A stretch of DNA of 64,000 nt from Cryptomeria japonica (Eukaryota > Streptophyta > Pinopsida > Cupressales > Cupressaceae). This document shows positions 12,772 to 24,293 of the stretch, piece by piece; within the stretch, counting starts at the first letter, position 1, and each line of letters starts with the position of its first letter. Under the pieces are notes generated by a model, which saw only the letters and a program-made list of their open reading frames with translations, was not told the origin of the DNA and made no database searches. The translations under genes were made by a program, and so were the position numbers. The DNA lies in assembly GCF_030272615.1 (NCBI RefSeq), contig NC_081410.1:228380915-228444914 (forward strand). Reading direction: 5' to 3'.

Positions 12772-13380
12772 GTGAAGGAAATAAAAGAGCTTCCTCTTCC
12801 TAACAACGAGAAGGGCGTTCAGTCCTTCTTAGGCAAAGTCAACTTTGTTAGTCGTTTCATCTTAGACTTTGTTGGAATGGTGAGGCCTATAACTCTAATG
12901 CTTAAAAGGGAAATGCATTTTAAATGGACTCTTGAAGCAAAAGAGGTGTTTGAGAAAATCAAAGACGCCATCTCCTTGGCTCCTGTACTCTCCAACCCTG
13001 ATATGTCCAAGGATTTCATAATGTATGTTTTCTCTAGCGATTATAGCATTGCCATGGTACTAACCCAGAAAGATGCAGACAAAAGGGGTGAGCATCCCAT
13101 AGCTTTCCATTCCAAAACTCTAAAAGAGTATGAGGCTAAATACAACTTTGTTGAAAAGAAAGCATTGGCCATTGTCAAGGGTCTTAAAAAGTTCAGGCAT
13201 TTTATTGCCTGCAATAAGACTACTATGTGTGTTGCTCACCCTTCAGTCAAGGAATATATAATGGAAGACGACATTATAGAGAAAAGAGCAAATTGGATTA
13301 CCAAAATCATAGAATATGACATTGATGTCAAACCCACTAAGGTAATCCGTGGTAAAGGCTTGTGCGAATATATAGCCCAA
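12772..13380 (+). pseudogene. Second (canonical gypsy) RNase H of element B
   Basis: After the RT thumb (VQSFLGKVNFVSRFI) comes the connection HFKWTLEAKEVFEKIKDAIS, then HPIAFHSKTLKEYEAKYNFV and EKKALAIVKGLKKFRHFIA, the standard order of gypsy RNase H. It is fused in frame to the integrase that follows (12,772-13,959). With the domain at 11,241 the element has two RNase H folds. Confidence 0.85.
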
Positions 13381-13439
13381 GAGTCTGACCCTCAAGAGGC
13401 TGAGACTACTACAGAGGAAGTTGTAATGGTTACCTCCGA

Positions 13440-14651
13440 GCAAACAGAAGCATGTTGGATTGAGAATCGAAAACATTTCATGAAGACTGGAATCTTCCCT
13501 GCTGACCTCCCTCTTGAAAAGAAGAGAATCTACAGGATGCAAAATAGCGGTTTTCGCCTGGTTGAAGGAGTACTTTTTAAAATAAATTTCGACAGAATCC
13601 TACTCTGTTGCGTAGACCAAAGCCAAGCTAGTAAGATTTTACATGAATTCTATCATGGACTATCGGGAGGCCACTATTCAATGCAAACCACCATCATTAA
13701 GATTGCCCGCGTTGGGTATTTCTGGCCCTCAATGTTTAAAGATGCACATACTCTAGTAAGAGAATGCAAAGAATGCCAATACTACCGTGGTAGGTGTAGA
13801 AAGGCAATAATGTCGCTCAGGCCCATAATGGTGGAAGAACCCTTTGCTCAATGGGGTCTAGATATCATAGGAATGATGAATCCTCCAAGATCAGTCGGAC
13901 ACAAGTGGATCCTCACTGCTACTGACTACTTCATAGATGGTCCGAGAATGTCCCCCTAAGGAATTCATCAGAGGCGGAAATACTAGGATTTCTGGAGGAC
14001 TTAATGTGTCGGTATGGTTCGTCGAAGACCATAATATCGGACAATGTGCGAACATTTGCAGGCTCACGAGTCACTCAGTTTTCTCTTAGTCGAGGTATTT
14101 ACCTGAAGACCTCCTCAAATTATTACCCACGGGGAAATGGTCTAGTCGAGTCCACCAACAAGAATCTCATAAGACTCATTAAAAGGATGGGGTCTGAACA
14201 CAAAAGGGAGTGGCATCACCACTTGAGAAGTGCATTATGCGCAGACCAGATCATGCCCAAGATGATTTTAAAGAACTCTCCATACAAGCTGGTCTACGGC
14301 AAGGATGCCTTATTCCCCATGTCTTTGGAGATTCCCGCCTTGCAGCTACTCAAGTCTATCAAGGTGGCCGAAAATGAGCCCATGGAGGTAAGATTGGCAG
14401 AGTTTATGGAGCTAGAAGAAGAAAGCGAAGTGACATTTTCATCACTTCAAAACCACCAACAAACTGTCAAGAGGTGGTTTGATAACAAGAAAAGTTCTAA
14501 CCCGGGACTCAAACAGGGTGACCTTGTTTTGAAATATAATGAGAAGGCAGCTAAGCCTGGTCAACATGCTAAGTTTGATGGTTTATGGAAGGGACCCTTT
14601 CACATCATGAATTGTAAGGGGTTTAATGCTTTCGATCTCGAGAATATGTAG
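13440..14651 (+). pseudogene. Integrase region of element B
   Basis: The zinc-binding HHCC box is visible as HEFYHGLSGGHYSMQT ... CKECQYYRG (13,640-13,800). The core follows with WGLDIIGMM, then TIISDNVRTFAGSRV and YYPRGNGLVESTNKNLIRLI (14,000-14,180), the D-D-E region of the DDE integrase. The C-terminal part reads GDLVLKYNEKAAKPGQHAKF-DGLWKGPFHI, the usual gypsy tail (W.GP). In life it inserts the element DNA and leaves the 5-base duplication seen here. It is broken. Confidence 0.9.
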
Positions 14652-14760
14652 GGGAAATCTCTTGGAATCCCAGTCAACGGGTTTCATCTTAAACCCTTCC
14701 ACTAAAGTAGCGACTTTCCTAATGTAAATAATGTATTTTTAGTGATCCTTATATATCTAA

Positions 14761-16117
14761 TTATGTTTCCTCATGTATTCCAAGAAGCAAAAAGTGAACC
14801 ACAAGATATGCCTTGAGAAAACAAAAGGAGATCATTATATTATAAAAGTATCTTTGTGCAATACATATAGAAGGCTTGCGGCCTATATTTGAAAAGTAAA
14901 GTGACAAATTTTTAGAGCAGAATGACAATATCTTAGGGGTCTTCCTCATCGTCCTCCTCGTCCGTCTGGATTTGGAGTCATCATCTTCATCTTCATCATC
15001 ATCTTCTTCTGACCACTCGTGGCCTAAGTCATCGTCAAGTTCATGAGCTATCGACACAAGCACCAGGTTTGGGAGAACATGCTGCGTCAAGATCTGTGGG
15101 AAGATGTAATCTCTAAATTCGGTGTACCAATATGTGCCAACTAGAACAGGCACTATCAGATGAACCTGGAGGAGGAACTACGTGGCAAGATCAACTCGGA
15201 AGCGATGAGATGACAATGGCATGGTCTTTAGGCCTCCTATAAGCGGATACCAAGTCACCTCCTCTTTGAAGGTGATGAAACACTTCAGATCTGAAGATAG
15301 GGGTAAAACCTCTGAAAGGAACGTAATATGCCACAACATCCTCCAAGCCACCTAGATATTCCAGAGGGAAGAGCGCCTAAGTTAGCTCCGAAGTCAGATA
15401 ACTAGTCATCCCAATATTCAGTAATGAGGCCACAAAGTGTGAATAGATATCCGCGTTGACACGATATATGTCCACATCATCAATAAAGTCTTTCCCAAGC
15501 ACCCATTTGATGGCAGCGATGATCAGAGGATTTTTACGTCACATCATTCTCTACAACCTTCGGTCTGAGGTGTTGCCTAAGAAAGCGACTTGAGCTTGAC
15601 TGCTGATAAGCCTGATGGGAGTATCTGTGGTTCAAGAAACTTCGTTGTTGAGCTATATACTGTGCAAAAGAATGTCTAAAAAGACATATTTATAGCGGAT
15701 CTCCAGCTCCAAGTAATAAATAAAATGGAAATCCAACACTCTCAATCTTCGACATAGTTGTCTTTTCTCATAACTCATGCAGGTAAATGGAGTCGAGCCT
15801 GAAGGTTGCATACATCCTGTCCAGAACCTCGAAAAGAGAAGTAGTGTCCTTGTACGCCACATATATATCCAAGTATATTGTGCCTAAGTCTAGTAACCCG
15901 CAGGTTTGTTATGGCTCGTATGAGCCTTGCTGGTTGCGGATGCTCTCCTTAATGAGGAGATTTGTCCGGACAAATAGATTGTCTCAAGTGGTTCGAAGTA
16001 GTGGCGTACTGAACAGGCATCTTTTTGGGAAACGCAAATGGAGGCGCTTATCCCTTTTTTAGAATTAATTGCAACTTGGAAAATGAGGTGGCATACATGC
16101 GGACAGGCGCTTATCAT
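14761..16117 (-). pseudogene. Antisense coding-like block of B, downstream of integrase
   Basis: Minus-strand frames at 15,890-16,117, 15,653-15,862 and 14,761-15,153 and the stretch between them read like protein, for example WVLGKDFIDDVDIYRVNADI near 15,480, and end in the very acidic segment SEEDDDEDEDDDSKSRRTRR. No domain is recognised. The known Tat element Grande carries an antisense gene between integrase and the 3' LTR, so position and strand fit that group; identity with the Grande gene is not shown. It is broken like the rest of B. Confidence 0.55.
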
Positions 16118-16266
16118 TAAATGCCCTTTTTTGCATAAATCTAGGCATGTGACACATTTAAGGAAGCAGGCCTCCTAAAGTGCATGTCATATTGTTCATT
16201 TTGCATCCCAAGTGCCAAAACTCTTCAGAGGTGTCAGAAAGAAAAGCTTACTTGCAGAAAATAGAG

Positions 16267-19200
16267 ATGGAAGCGTCCTCCTCAAATCCTTTCGAAGGGA
16301 AAATGTGGGTGGACGTATACAGGGAACTCTCATATTCCTCCCACATTGTGCCCCCAAAGTTGGAATGTCAAAGGACCAAACCTAAATCGAAGTCGGCCAT
16401 CTGAAGTCCTGCAGTGGTGATCGATTATTTGGAGAATGTCATCAAGCCCGAACTACACAGGAAGTTGAAGAACCTCAGGGAAGTTGCTTGCGCAAGAATG
16501 GTAAATCACAAAAATGAGCCACAATCCATGACATTCAAAATTTGGAATAGCGGTGTTCCTCAATTCGTGGTTCCCATGGTTGTGCATTGTCCAGAATTTG
16601 TAGCTGCATGCAGCAACAGGTTCGAGCCAAATTCTTCTTCAATTCAGGGCTCCTTTTTTAGAGTCGTTATAACCCCAGAAGCTATTCAGGACATGTTATG
16701 TTGTCCCATAATTGAAAGCATGAAGGTGTTCGATGAAGGCTCCATGGAAGAATACTGGGACACTAGGAGGGATATTGTCTCATTTTGTCACAATGCACTG
16801 AATCGGAGTCCAACAGCTAGGCCTCCAAGGTTCCCTCTGTCCTACAGTGATTTAAAGCATGATGATCTCAAAGATATCTCCTCAACCCTTGCGTTTCTAT
16901 GCAGTCATGATAGCGATCGGGAGATCGCCGCCCCTATGATGGGTTTCTTTTTCAAATACCGGAAGGGGCCATTCCATCTCGACTTCTCTGTCTTGATAGC
17001 TAGAGAAATGGTGAGGCAGTCAGCTGAGTTCCAAAATTTTCAACGGTTTAGGTTTGCCTCGTTCCTAGTTCATCTTTTTGTGCACCAGAATGACGCTTTC
17101 TTCAGTCAATTCATGTTATTGGCTACTCATGATGAGCTAGGAAACAAAATGTTTGTGTCTACCTAGATGCCCATCCTGTTAGCTTCGTATGATGCCTACC
17201 AGTTTTCAGACTGTTTCCTGACCCCTGTCCTTCATGATTTTGGTTTTATCCCTAAAGAGCGTCTTGCTCGTTTTTCCCAAATACAAATGAATTGGATGTG
17301 CAATGAACGCCCCTCTTGCGACTGGTTTCTAGGTAGTGCTTTTTCTTTTGTCCGGGTGCATGGCTTCTTTGAAGAACCCTTCTGCCTACCTACCTATGTC
17401 ACAGAGAGAACCCTCACCCTTGAAATTTTTTGGCAGTTGGTGGAGGTTGAGAGAGCTATAGGGGCGAGAAAACATGATACCTCCATAACAAAATACCACA
17501 AGGCTATTGGCCCCATTACTCTCGTACGAAGGAGCATTGCTGAGAATGTCCTGACCTCCAAGCTGGTGCAACTCATCTTGGTAGCAATTGATGATGTGTG
17601 GAGCTATGACACGGACGGATTTGTCTAAAAGAAAAAATGCAGTTAAGCATGAACCACAGAGTTTGTGGGAAGGATGCACCAACCCACCAATGAATGACCC
17701 AAATCTTTATGTGGGTCCCAGTGATTTTCTTGTTTTGAAATGTCCCTCATGGTTGAATTTTTACCCTATCCTTTAAAAGTACAATCTAGTGAAGCGCATT
17801 TCCTGGAGCATACTGAAAGCCATGAGAATTGATTTGTGGCCTAAGAAAAAGAGGGAAGATTTATGGATCTATCGTCAGGAAGTGAATCAGCCTAGGGCTA
17901 ATATCAGGAACACTCCTTTCGACGAGCGTTTTGAGGTTGAATGGCGATAACACAACAAATCAGATGAAGAGACAAGCGATGAGTGCCCACGTGATGACTC
18001 ATCCCCCGAGGAGGCTCAACATCAAGAAGTAGAAGTTATAAATGTAAAAGAGAAAGAGACTGAGCCCAGTGTTCCTCTTCCTCACTAATTCAAGTCAGAG
18101 ACCCCGTTCCCAAATCACCAAAAGATCAGCTGAAAAGAAGGCACCCGATTCCCCTTCCAGTAAGAAATAGTATTTAGGTTCTGGCAAGAAGGTTTCATCT
18201 TCTCGGATCCCTGTGGTTCATCCAGCCTCTCAGCGACCAGTGACTTCTACGATTCAAGTACGTCCTTTTCTTCCCTCTCCCTCTCCTCAATCTGTGTCTT
18301 CCGTAGCATCCCAAGTTGCACCTATGCCTACCCAAGTCCCCACTTCTCTCACATTAGCAACCATCAGAATGTCAGTTGACCCCCAAGTTGCGTTGTCGCG
18401 GGTCGCTCTTTCGCTCCCTACCCCTAATTTCATTCCTGTAGCATTTTTCCCACAGATGCCTGCTACAGTCGCTATCTCGTGTAGGCTTGGTTTTGGAGAT
18501 TCCACTCCTCCCCCAAATGTTGGGGTAGCATCCGCTGATCCAGTATTTTTAGGAGCCTCTCCCTTCGTCTCGTTGTTCTCCCCAACCATGCTTGCACAGC
18601 CCATTCAGACCTCTTTTGGCAGCCCTATTTCTCATTTCCCCTGTACAATCCCTCCTAGTGCAGTGTTTGCAGGCCAAGCTATTGCAAACCCGGATGATTA
18701 TCAGCAACAGGTTACCTACTCCAAGACTGGACGTATTTGCAAGACTGGAAAGAGAACGGAGAAGGATGGTGTGAAGCCAACCCGACCGCATATGCAAATG
18801 CATTTCAGCAAGGAAAAGGATAGTCTCTTCTTTGCAACCATGTTCCCAAAGGTCGACAAGTCGGAGGCCCAAATGAGACCCAGTGATTACACCCTACATG
18901 TTGTCGGGGTCAATCTCTTGAATGTTATGGCATCGGATAAAGTAGAAATGATGGAAGAAACCTCGAAGGTTGTGTCTTTGGATTTCATCAAAAGGAGTTG
19001 TCGTCTGAAGAAAATGCAAGCAGAAAATGTGAGCATTAGAGAATCTTTGGACCAATAGAGAAAATAAGACAAAGCTAGAAATGTTGAAATCAACCGCTTG
19101 CAGGGCTTGTTAACCCAAGCGAACTCTAAAAAAGGGAAGTTGTAGTCCGCTCTGAACAACGTGAGCTCTCAATTGAAAGGGAAAGAAGCGACGAAGAGCA

Positions 19201-20112
19201 TGGCATTGAAAGAATTGCAGGAGAGGGAGCAAGAGATACAGTAGTTGAAAGCAACTTCTAGAGATGCTACCCAAATTCATACCCAGTTGCGTGAGGAGGT
19301 TTGTCTAAAAGAGGAATACGCTCGGCAGTTGAGTGAGACATAGGTCACGCTTTCGGAGGAAAGAGAAAGGTTTGAAATAGATGCGTGTGAGAAATAGAGT
19401 ATCTTGGAGCAAGCTAAAAAAAATTCCTGGATGTGGAGGGTTTGTTGTAGCAAGAATGGGATCGTATGTTGTGACTTCAACAAGCTTTACAGGATGGAGG
19501 TATCAAGATCCTCGCTCTGGAAAATCAGGTTGCCCATGAATAAGACAAGTGCAAGGAGTTGCAAAATGATATAAGAGCGAAGGAGGAGGAAGTCACGTTG
19601 TTATCGAACCTTCCCCCCCTTTGGAGGCTCTTCAATATTTCTCTCTGATTATTGTAGAATTGTATGTTTCTCATTGGGAGAGAATTAAGTAGTGTTGCCT
19701 TTCGTTGCAACCCATACTGAGATTCCTAGGAGAAGCACAATCTCTCTGTGTTGAGGCGGGCACTCTCATTAACAACACTATGTTTTTCATTGGTCCTAAA
19801 CTCCCCATATCCCAGAGCTTAATTCAGTTTTTGTATGATGCTCTAGATGAAGAATTGAGAGCAAAAGGAATTACAGACCGCAAGCAATTAATCAGGAAGA
19901 CTAACTTTTTCATTAACCAGCACAAGGTAATCATGCATGTATCAACAACGCTTGAGCCTTTGAAGATTATGGTTCCAGACATCAAGCAACGTGTAGAGAG
20001 GTTTTTTTTCTTGGGTCTGGCTTCTCCTTTTACCGCGGATGGCTTTGTGCTAGGTATTGAACAAGTTATAAGCCAAATAGAGCAATTACAGCAAGATCGT
20101 ACCTTCCTATAG
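16267..20112 (+). pseudogene. Long sense coding-like block of B before the right LTR
   Basis: Plus-strand frames at 16,180-16,404, 16,414-17,166, 17,167-17,628, 18,213-19,058 and 19,705-20,112 line up on one strand. The first third is globular (PQFVVPMVVHCPEFVAACSN, GFFFKYRKGPFHLDFSVLIA), the middle (18,213-18,700) is Ser/Pro/Thr-rich and probably disordered, then comes a Lys/Glu/Gln-rich coiled-coil-like part (18,950-19,600), then a helical end. No known domain is recognised and no clear membrane anchor is seen, so it does not look like an envelope protein. Its place between integrase and LTR is where Tat and Athila relatives carry extra genes. It is broken. Confidence 0.6.
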
Positions 20113-20417
20113 TGCCTAAGCAGTCCTCTTTCAGCGGAGGAAGTCGAGTGTCTCTTGCACCCCCTGGCACAACTTTATGCACTCTTGAAGTCGGTCCATG
20201 ATGAACCAGCGAGCTTGCCATTTGATGAGGTTATCTGTTTAGACCAAAACTACTAGAATCTGGAAGCTCAGGTGCTACTCTCCAAGGATGATTGGTTTCC
20301 ATTGCAGTAGGTCTTTGATCTACTTTTCCCCATTCAGGCATGAAGTCTAGTCTCTGAACCAACAATTTTGGGTTCTAGCAATTCGTAGGCAGAACTCCCC
20401 ATTGAGTCACCAAGAAA

Positions 20418-21485
20418 TGTTAATATTATTTCGTAATCATTCGTAGGCAGCATTTTGGTATAGTTTTGGCCCCCTTCTTTTGATTTCCAGCCCACTTTCC
20501 TATTTGTCAACACACATGCCCAATGGTGTCTCGGCGTTCCTCTGAGCGGCTCGCTTTTCTCGCCTAGTGTTGAGGGAACTCAGAGCTGTCGCATGGCTCA
20601 AGTCTTTTCTTGGGCGTGTGCTTCTCGGCCCCACCATCCCTCGTGTAAGCGTTGCACGTTTCAGTCCTCTTTTTGCACTCAACTTTGGGTCTCCCTCGAG
20701 TCGCCACGTGTCTTCCATGATGGTTTGTGAACTAGATTGTGGTTTACACCGCGATTTTCTTGTTTAGCATGTGCAGGGGTCACCATGATGCAGTTGAGGT
20801 AACAAATTTGAAGGTCATTTTCGCTGGGTAGTGTCTCACGGAGTGCCACACTGGGAGATTCCTGTCAGAAGCGGTTGCTAGGATTTTGTTGATGTTGCGT
20901 ATTGTTTGTTAAGAGTCGGGGGCTCTATATAGGCCTTCTTTTTCTTCTTTTTGGGAGGTTCAGACTTGAGATAGATTTTTAGACTTTGGCTCATTGAAGA
21001 AGCCTTTATGTTAGTTAAATTTGGTGAATGATAGACATGTCAGATTGTGCCTATGGTCTTTATGATTATTTTACTTGAAGCTTAATGGACTGACTTCTGT
21101 GATATATGTTGTGAGACTCCATGGATTAAACTATGTTTTAAGACTTGTTATCTATTGGATGAATGGCGAATGTCATATTATGTTGAATGAGTTTTTTGTT
21201 GAATTATACTCTCAAATAGTTCTGAGCATGTAGATTGTTGAATGAGCTTTAAAACTGCATGTATCTGGGTTTCATATGTTGTTAGTGTTTTCAAAAATAT
21301 TCTGGCGCATCGCCCAAGTAGTGTAGCTTGTTTTTAAGTTTTCCTCTTCCCCTTTTCTCCCCCAATTATATGAAGAGTTGACTTCTCAAACCCAGGGGTC
21401 ATTTAGTGAGTCTCATGCAAAAGGTCCCCCATCACTGAATTTCCCATAAGGTTGTTAGCATTTAATGCAAAATTAAGAGTCAACA
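20418..21485 (+). repeat. Right (3') LTR of element B
   Basis: Begins TGTTAATATT and ends GAGTCAACA, directly followed by the target duplication ATAGT (21,486-21,490). The TATA-like box is in GGCTCTATATAGG (near 20,931). It is 1,068 bases against 1,243 in the left LTR. A clear purine tract is not seen just before it; the preceding bases are GTCACCAAGAAA. Confidence 0.93.
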
Positions 21486-22717
21486 ATAGTCATATAACCT
21501 CTAATGATTTACTCAACCAGAACAACATTGCAAATTTGATAGACCAAGAGAAACCTAATCCTATTTATGCAAACCCAATATTACCTTTACCTCACATGAT
21601 ATCATAAATGCACTTGATGGTCCATTATACATTACTGTAAAAATAAAGAAACGAGCTATCACATGGAGTGCTTATTGATCCAGTATGTATTGTAAACTGA
21701 ATACAAAATATTATATTTACACACTTGAATTATATCAAGACGCATATGATAAATTTGATGCCTTGATCATGGTGCATGATGGTTTCACTTGTCCTACCAT
21801 AGGTTCCATCACTATTCTCGTTGAAGTTGGCTCTAAGTGCTTGATGTTCCTTTAATAATTATCCCTACCTTGAACCAATTTCATGTGAAATTGGATCATC
21901 TTTGACTCGCATCCATGAAGGTAGTCCCTTCTACCATTTATAAATGTTTGAAATTCCCTACAAAGGACAAGTCATAACTATACATCATATTGTTTCCAAC
22001 CCTTAGCTAATCATGGAAACTTTACCCTTATTACTTTTGGCCTAAAAAAATAAACCATTAAAACCTCATCAAGATATCCTATTCCTTTCCTATCAAAAAT
22101 TCAAAGCCAATTGGATAGTTGACTTATCCTTAGGTAATTCTTTGGTATCAGTTTTGATTGCTACCCCTAAGGATCCTTCGTCGTTTATGGATATAGAAGT
22201 ATCTCTTCCTACCCCACACATTACAAGTGAGCCACATCTTGGACCAGGAATCCTCCCTACTACTAACATTCCTCATATATATGTTGTGGGACCACCTCCA
22301 CAATCCTATAAAGGATAAAGAGGGAAACACTTGACACCTCCTATCTCTCAACCTATAGTGGTTCCTTCTATTCCTCCTTTTGTTCCCATAACAAAGGAAG
22401 AAAAAGAAAAAGTGTTGAGTGATCCCCAACCTTCTTCTACAAAAGCTTCGAGTTGTAACCAACACAATTGGAGTTGTTTGAGGGGCAGATGAAGATGTCA
22501 TGCCAAGGCTTGTGAGCTTGCTACAAAAGGTGATTTCTCTTCTAAGAAGTCGAATGTTGATTTCATCTCACCTTCTCAGCCTAAGTTACCCACTCCTAGA
22601 GAGGAGCCTTACCTTGCCCAACCTCGTCAAAAATTGAAGTTGTCGATTCCAAATGGTTCTTCTTCTCCTCCTATCAAATCTCCTATTGTAATCAGTTTAG
22701 ATAATGATGATGATAAT
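21486..22717 (+). pseudogene. gag end and protease-like fossil of element A (right part)
   Basis: After B the reading of A resumes with an Asn/Gln-rich stretch, then NALDGPLYITVKIKKRA and YQDAYDKFDALIMVHDGFTC, in the layout of plant gypsy retropepsin-like domains. A Pro/Ser-rich part follows, ending in SPIVISLDNDDD just before solo LTR C at 22,718. No RT motif appears. It is heavily broken. The protease assignment is an inference from layout, weaker than for B. Confidence 0.5.
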
Positions 22718-23308
22718 TGTAGCATCGTAAATTGTACACCCTTAATTGGGTGGTACAATTCCACGCTTAGGTTAGAATCCACTTTAGTGTGTTTGCACCT
22801 TGCATTTCAATTTCTCTTTAAGCATTTAATTAAAAAAAAAAATCTAAAATATTTGTTCATCACTTTACACATCATAAAGCTGGGCCCTTAACCCTAAGTG
22901 TGCCCCTTTTTATTTTATTCTTACAATTAATTAATTCATCAAAAGTCCTAATTTTGTCCCATTTTGGCCTTCAAGGCCCGCTTTCACATACCTAAACACC
23001 TTGAATCGTTGCATCCTTCTGGAATTGACTTTAGAATCACGATACTTTGTTTCCCTAAAAATTTGGGAAAAAGTTGGTCTGACCGAGGTGATGCCTCTTG
23101 GTCCCTACTTTTTCTCCCCAGATTTTTGGAGCATGTTTTGATGGATTTTTAATGTTCAAAACTAAAGGATTGCGATATTATATTGATTCTAGGTCTGCCT
23201 ATAATCAAAAACAAAGTTAGGTTTTCATACATATAGCCTCCTCTTTCCTCATTTGAAGGATCCATCTAACAATTTTGAAGGAGCCTCTTATGAAGTAAAA
23301 GTGCAGGT

Positions 23309-23460
23309 TTATGTGAAGTCTCCAATCAGTAAATCAAGCATTTTGTCAAGTCTACATCAACCATTTTCATCAATTAATTAGAGTTTATGTGAAGTCTTCA
23401 ATCAGTAAATCAAGCATTTTGTCAAGTCTACATCAACCATTTTCATCAATCAATTAGGGT
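23309..23460 (+). repeat. 76-base tandem duplication in LTR C
   Basis: Two nearly identical units (23,309-23,384 and 23,385-23,460) starting GTTTATGTGAAGTCT lie head to tail. The related LTR D has a single unit here, so the duplication is private to C. Confidence 0.85.
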
Positions 23461-24109
23461 TTGGTATGGTTTCCTGTTATTTTCATATCTTTGTATGAGC
23501 TTCATAACAATCATTTTCAGATTTACATTCATGCTTTAGATCCATTATTGAATTTGTGATTTAAAGCATTTACATTTACATTTACATTCATTTAGGGTTT
23601 TCTCTCAAGCTTAGGGTAGAACTCTAGATTTACTTTCTTGTTCATTTTAGGATCTTGCACACACACAAGATTCTTGCACACACATTTTTAGTACATTATC
23701 GGGTATTTGTGGAGGTGGAAATCGTCAAAACAAGGGGTTTGACTAAGGCAAAACCCTATATAGCCACCTAGACACCATTTTTCAAGTTGTGGGTATAGAG
23801 ATCCGACGGACGCACGATCTTCAGGACTGACAAAACACATAGGTGCAAACTCAGTATCAGAAGAAGGTCTCAATTTTTTGAGACCAGGGCATGGTGCCCT
23901 GGTCCTACTCAATCAGCCTCAAATTTCGGTGATAGGTGCACATTTGAATTCCTTTTTATGCTCTATACTCAGTCTCTCAGTATCAAATCTGCAATTTTCA
24001 AAATTTCAGGTTACATTTGCATTCTTGTTTATCTCTCTTAGCATAGTTGATCATTCCATCACATTTGACACATCTCCTCTTCATAGCAGCAAAGGAATAG
24101 AAACCCTAA

Positions 24110-24112
<3 letters not shown>

Positions 24113-24181
<69 letters not shown>
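24113..24181 (+). repeat. Perfect (TC)n microsatellite, 69 bases
   Basis: An uninterrupted TC run lies inside LTR C. The matching place in LTR D is TC-rich but not a repeat, so the run expanded after C inserted. Confidence 0.98.
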
Positions 24182-24183
<2 letters not shown>

Positions 24184-24293
24184 TGCAAGAAGTAGTCAAA
24201 GTGAATCATCTCCTTAAGCACTTTCACATTCCAATGTGTGCATGAGAGTGGGTTTAGGTCATAGTTTACTTGATTCCACTTTCATCCTACACA

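Larger units (their letters stand above)
7408..21485 (+). mobile_element. Element B: full-length 14.1 kb Ty3/gypsy element, Tat-like
   Basis: It has two matching LTRs (7,408-8,650 and 20,418-21,485) and a perfect 5-base target duplication ATAGT (7,403-7,407 and 21,486-21,490), so both ends are certain. Order of parts: gag, protease, an RNase H-like domain, RT, second RNase H, integrase, antisense coding-like block, long sense coding-like block, right LTR. Integrase after RT makes it Ty3/gypsy. The large size, extra RNase H and extra post-integrase genes fit the Tat lineage (Grande, Ogre and kin), by inference. The copy looks structurally complete but is dead, with a dozen or more breaks across its coding regions. 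LTR divergence judged by eye is roughly 6-12% depending on stretch, so it is old but younger than A. Confidence 0.92.
22718..24293 (+). mobile_element. Solo LTR C inside element A
   Basis: The 1,576-base unit begins TGTAGCATCGTAAATTG and ends CATCCTACACA. It is flanked by a perfect duplication ATAAT (22,713-22,717 and 24,294-24,298). It matches solo LTR D (42,154-43,793) from end to end, which fixes both ends independently. The acidic reading frame of A continues on both sides, so C landed in coding sequence. Orientation is taken from the shared start with the LTR of A. Confidence 0.92.

Noticed and set aside
16267-20112. Post-integrase block of B as an envelope gene
   Set aside because: No signal peptide, membrane anchor or fusion-like segment is apparent; the middle is Ser/Pro-rich and the rest looks soluble or coiled-coil.
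23878-24195. Plus-strand frame with a long Ser-Leu repeat
   Set aside because: It is the (TC)n microsatellite read through inside solo LTR C.
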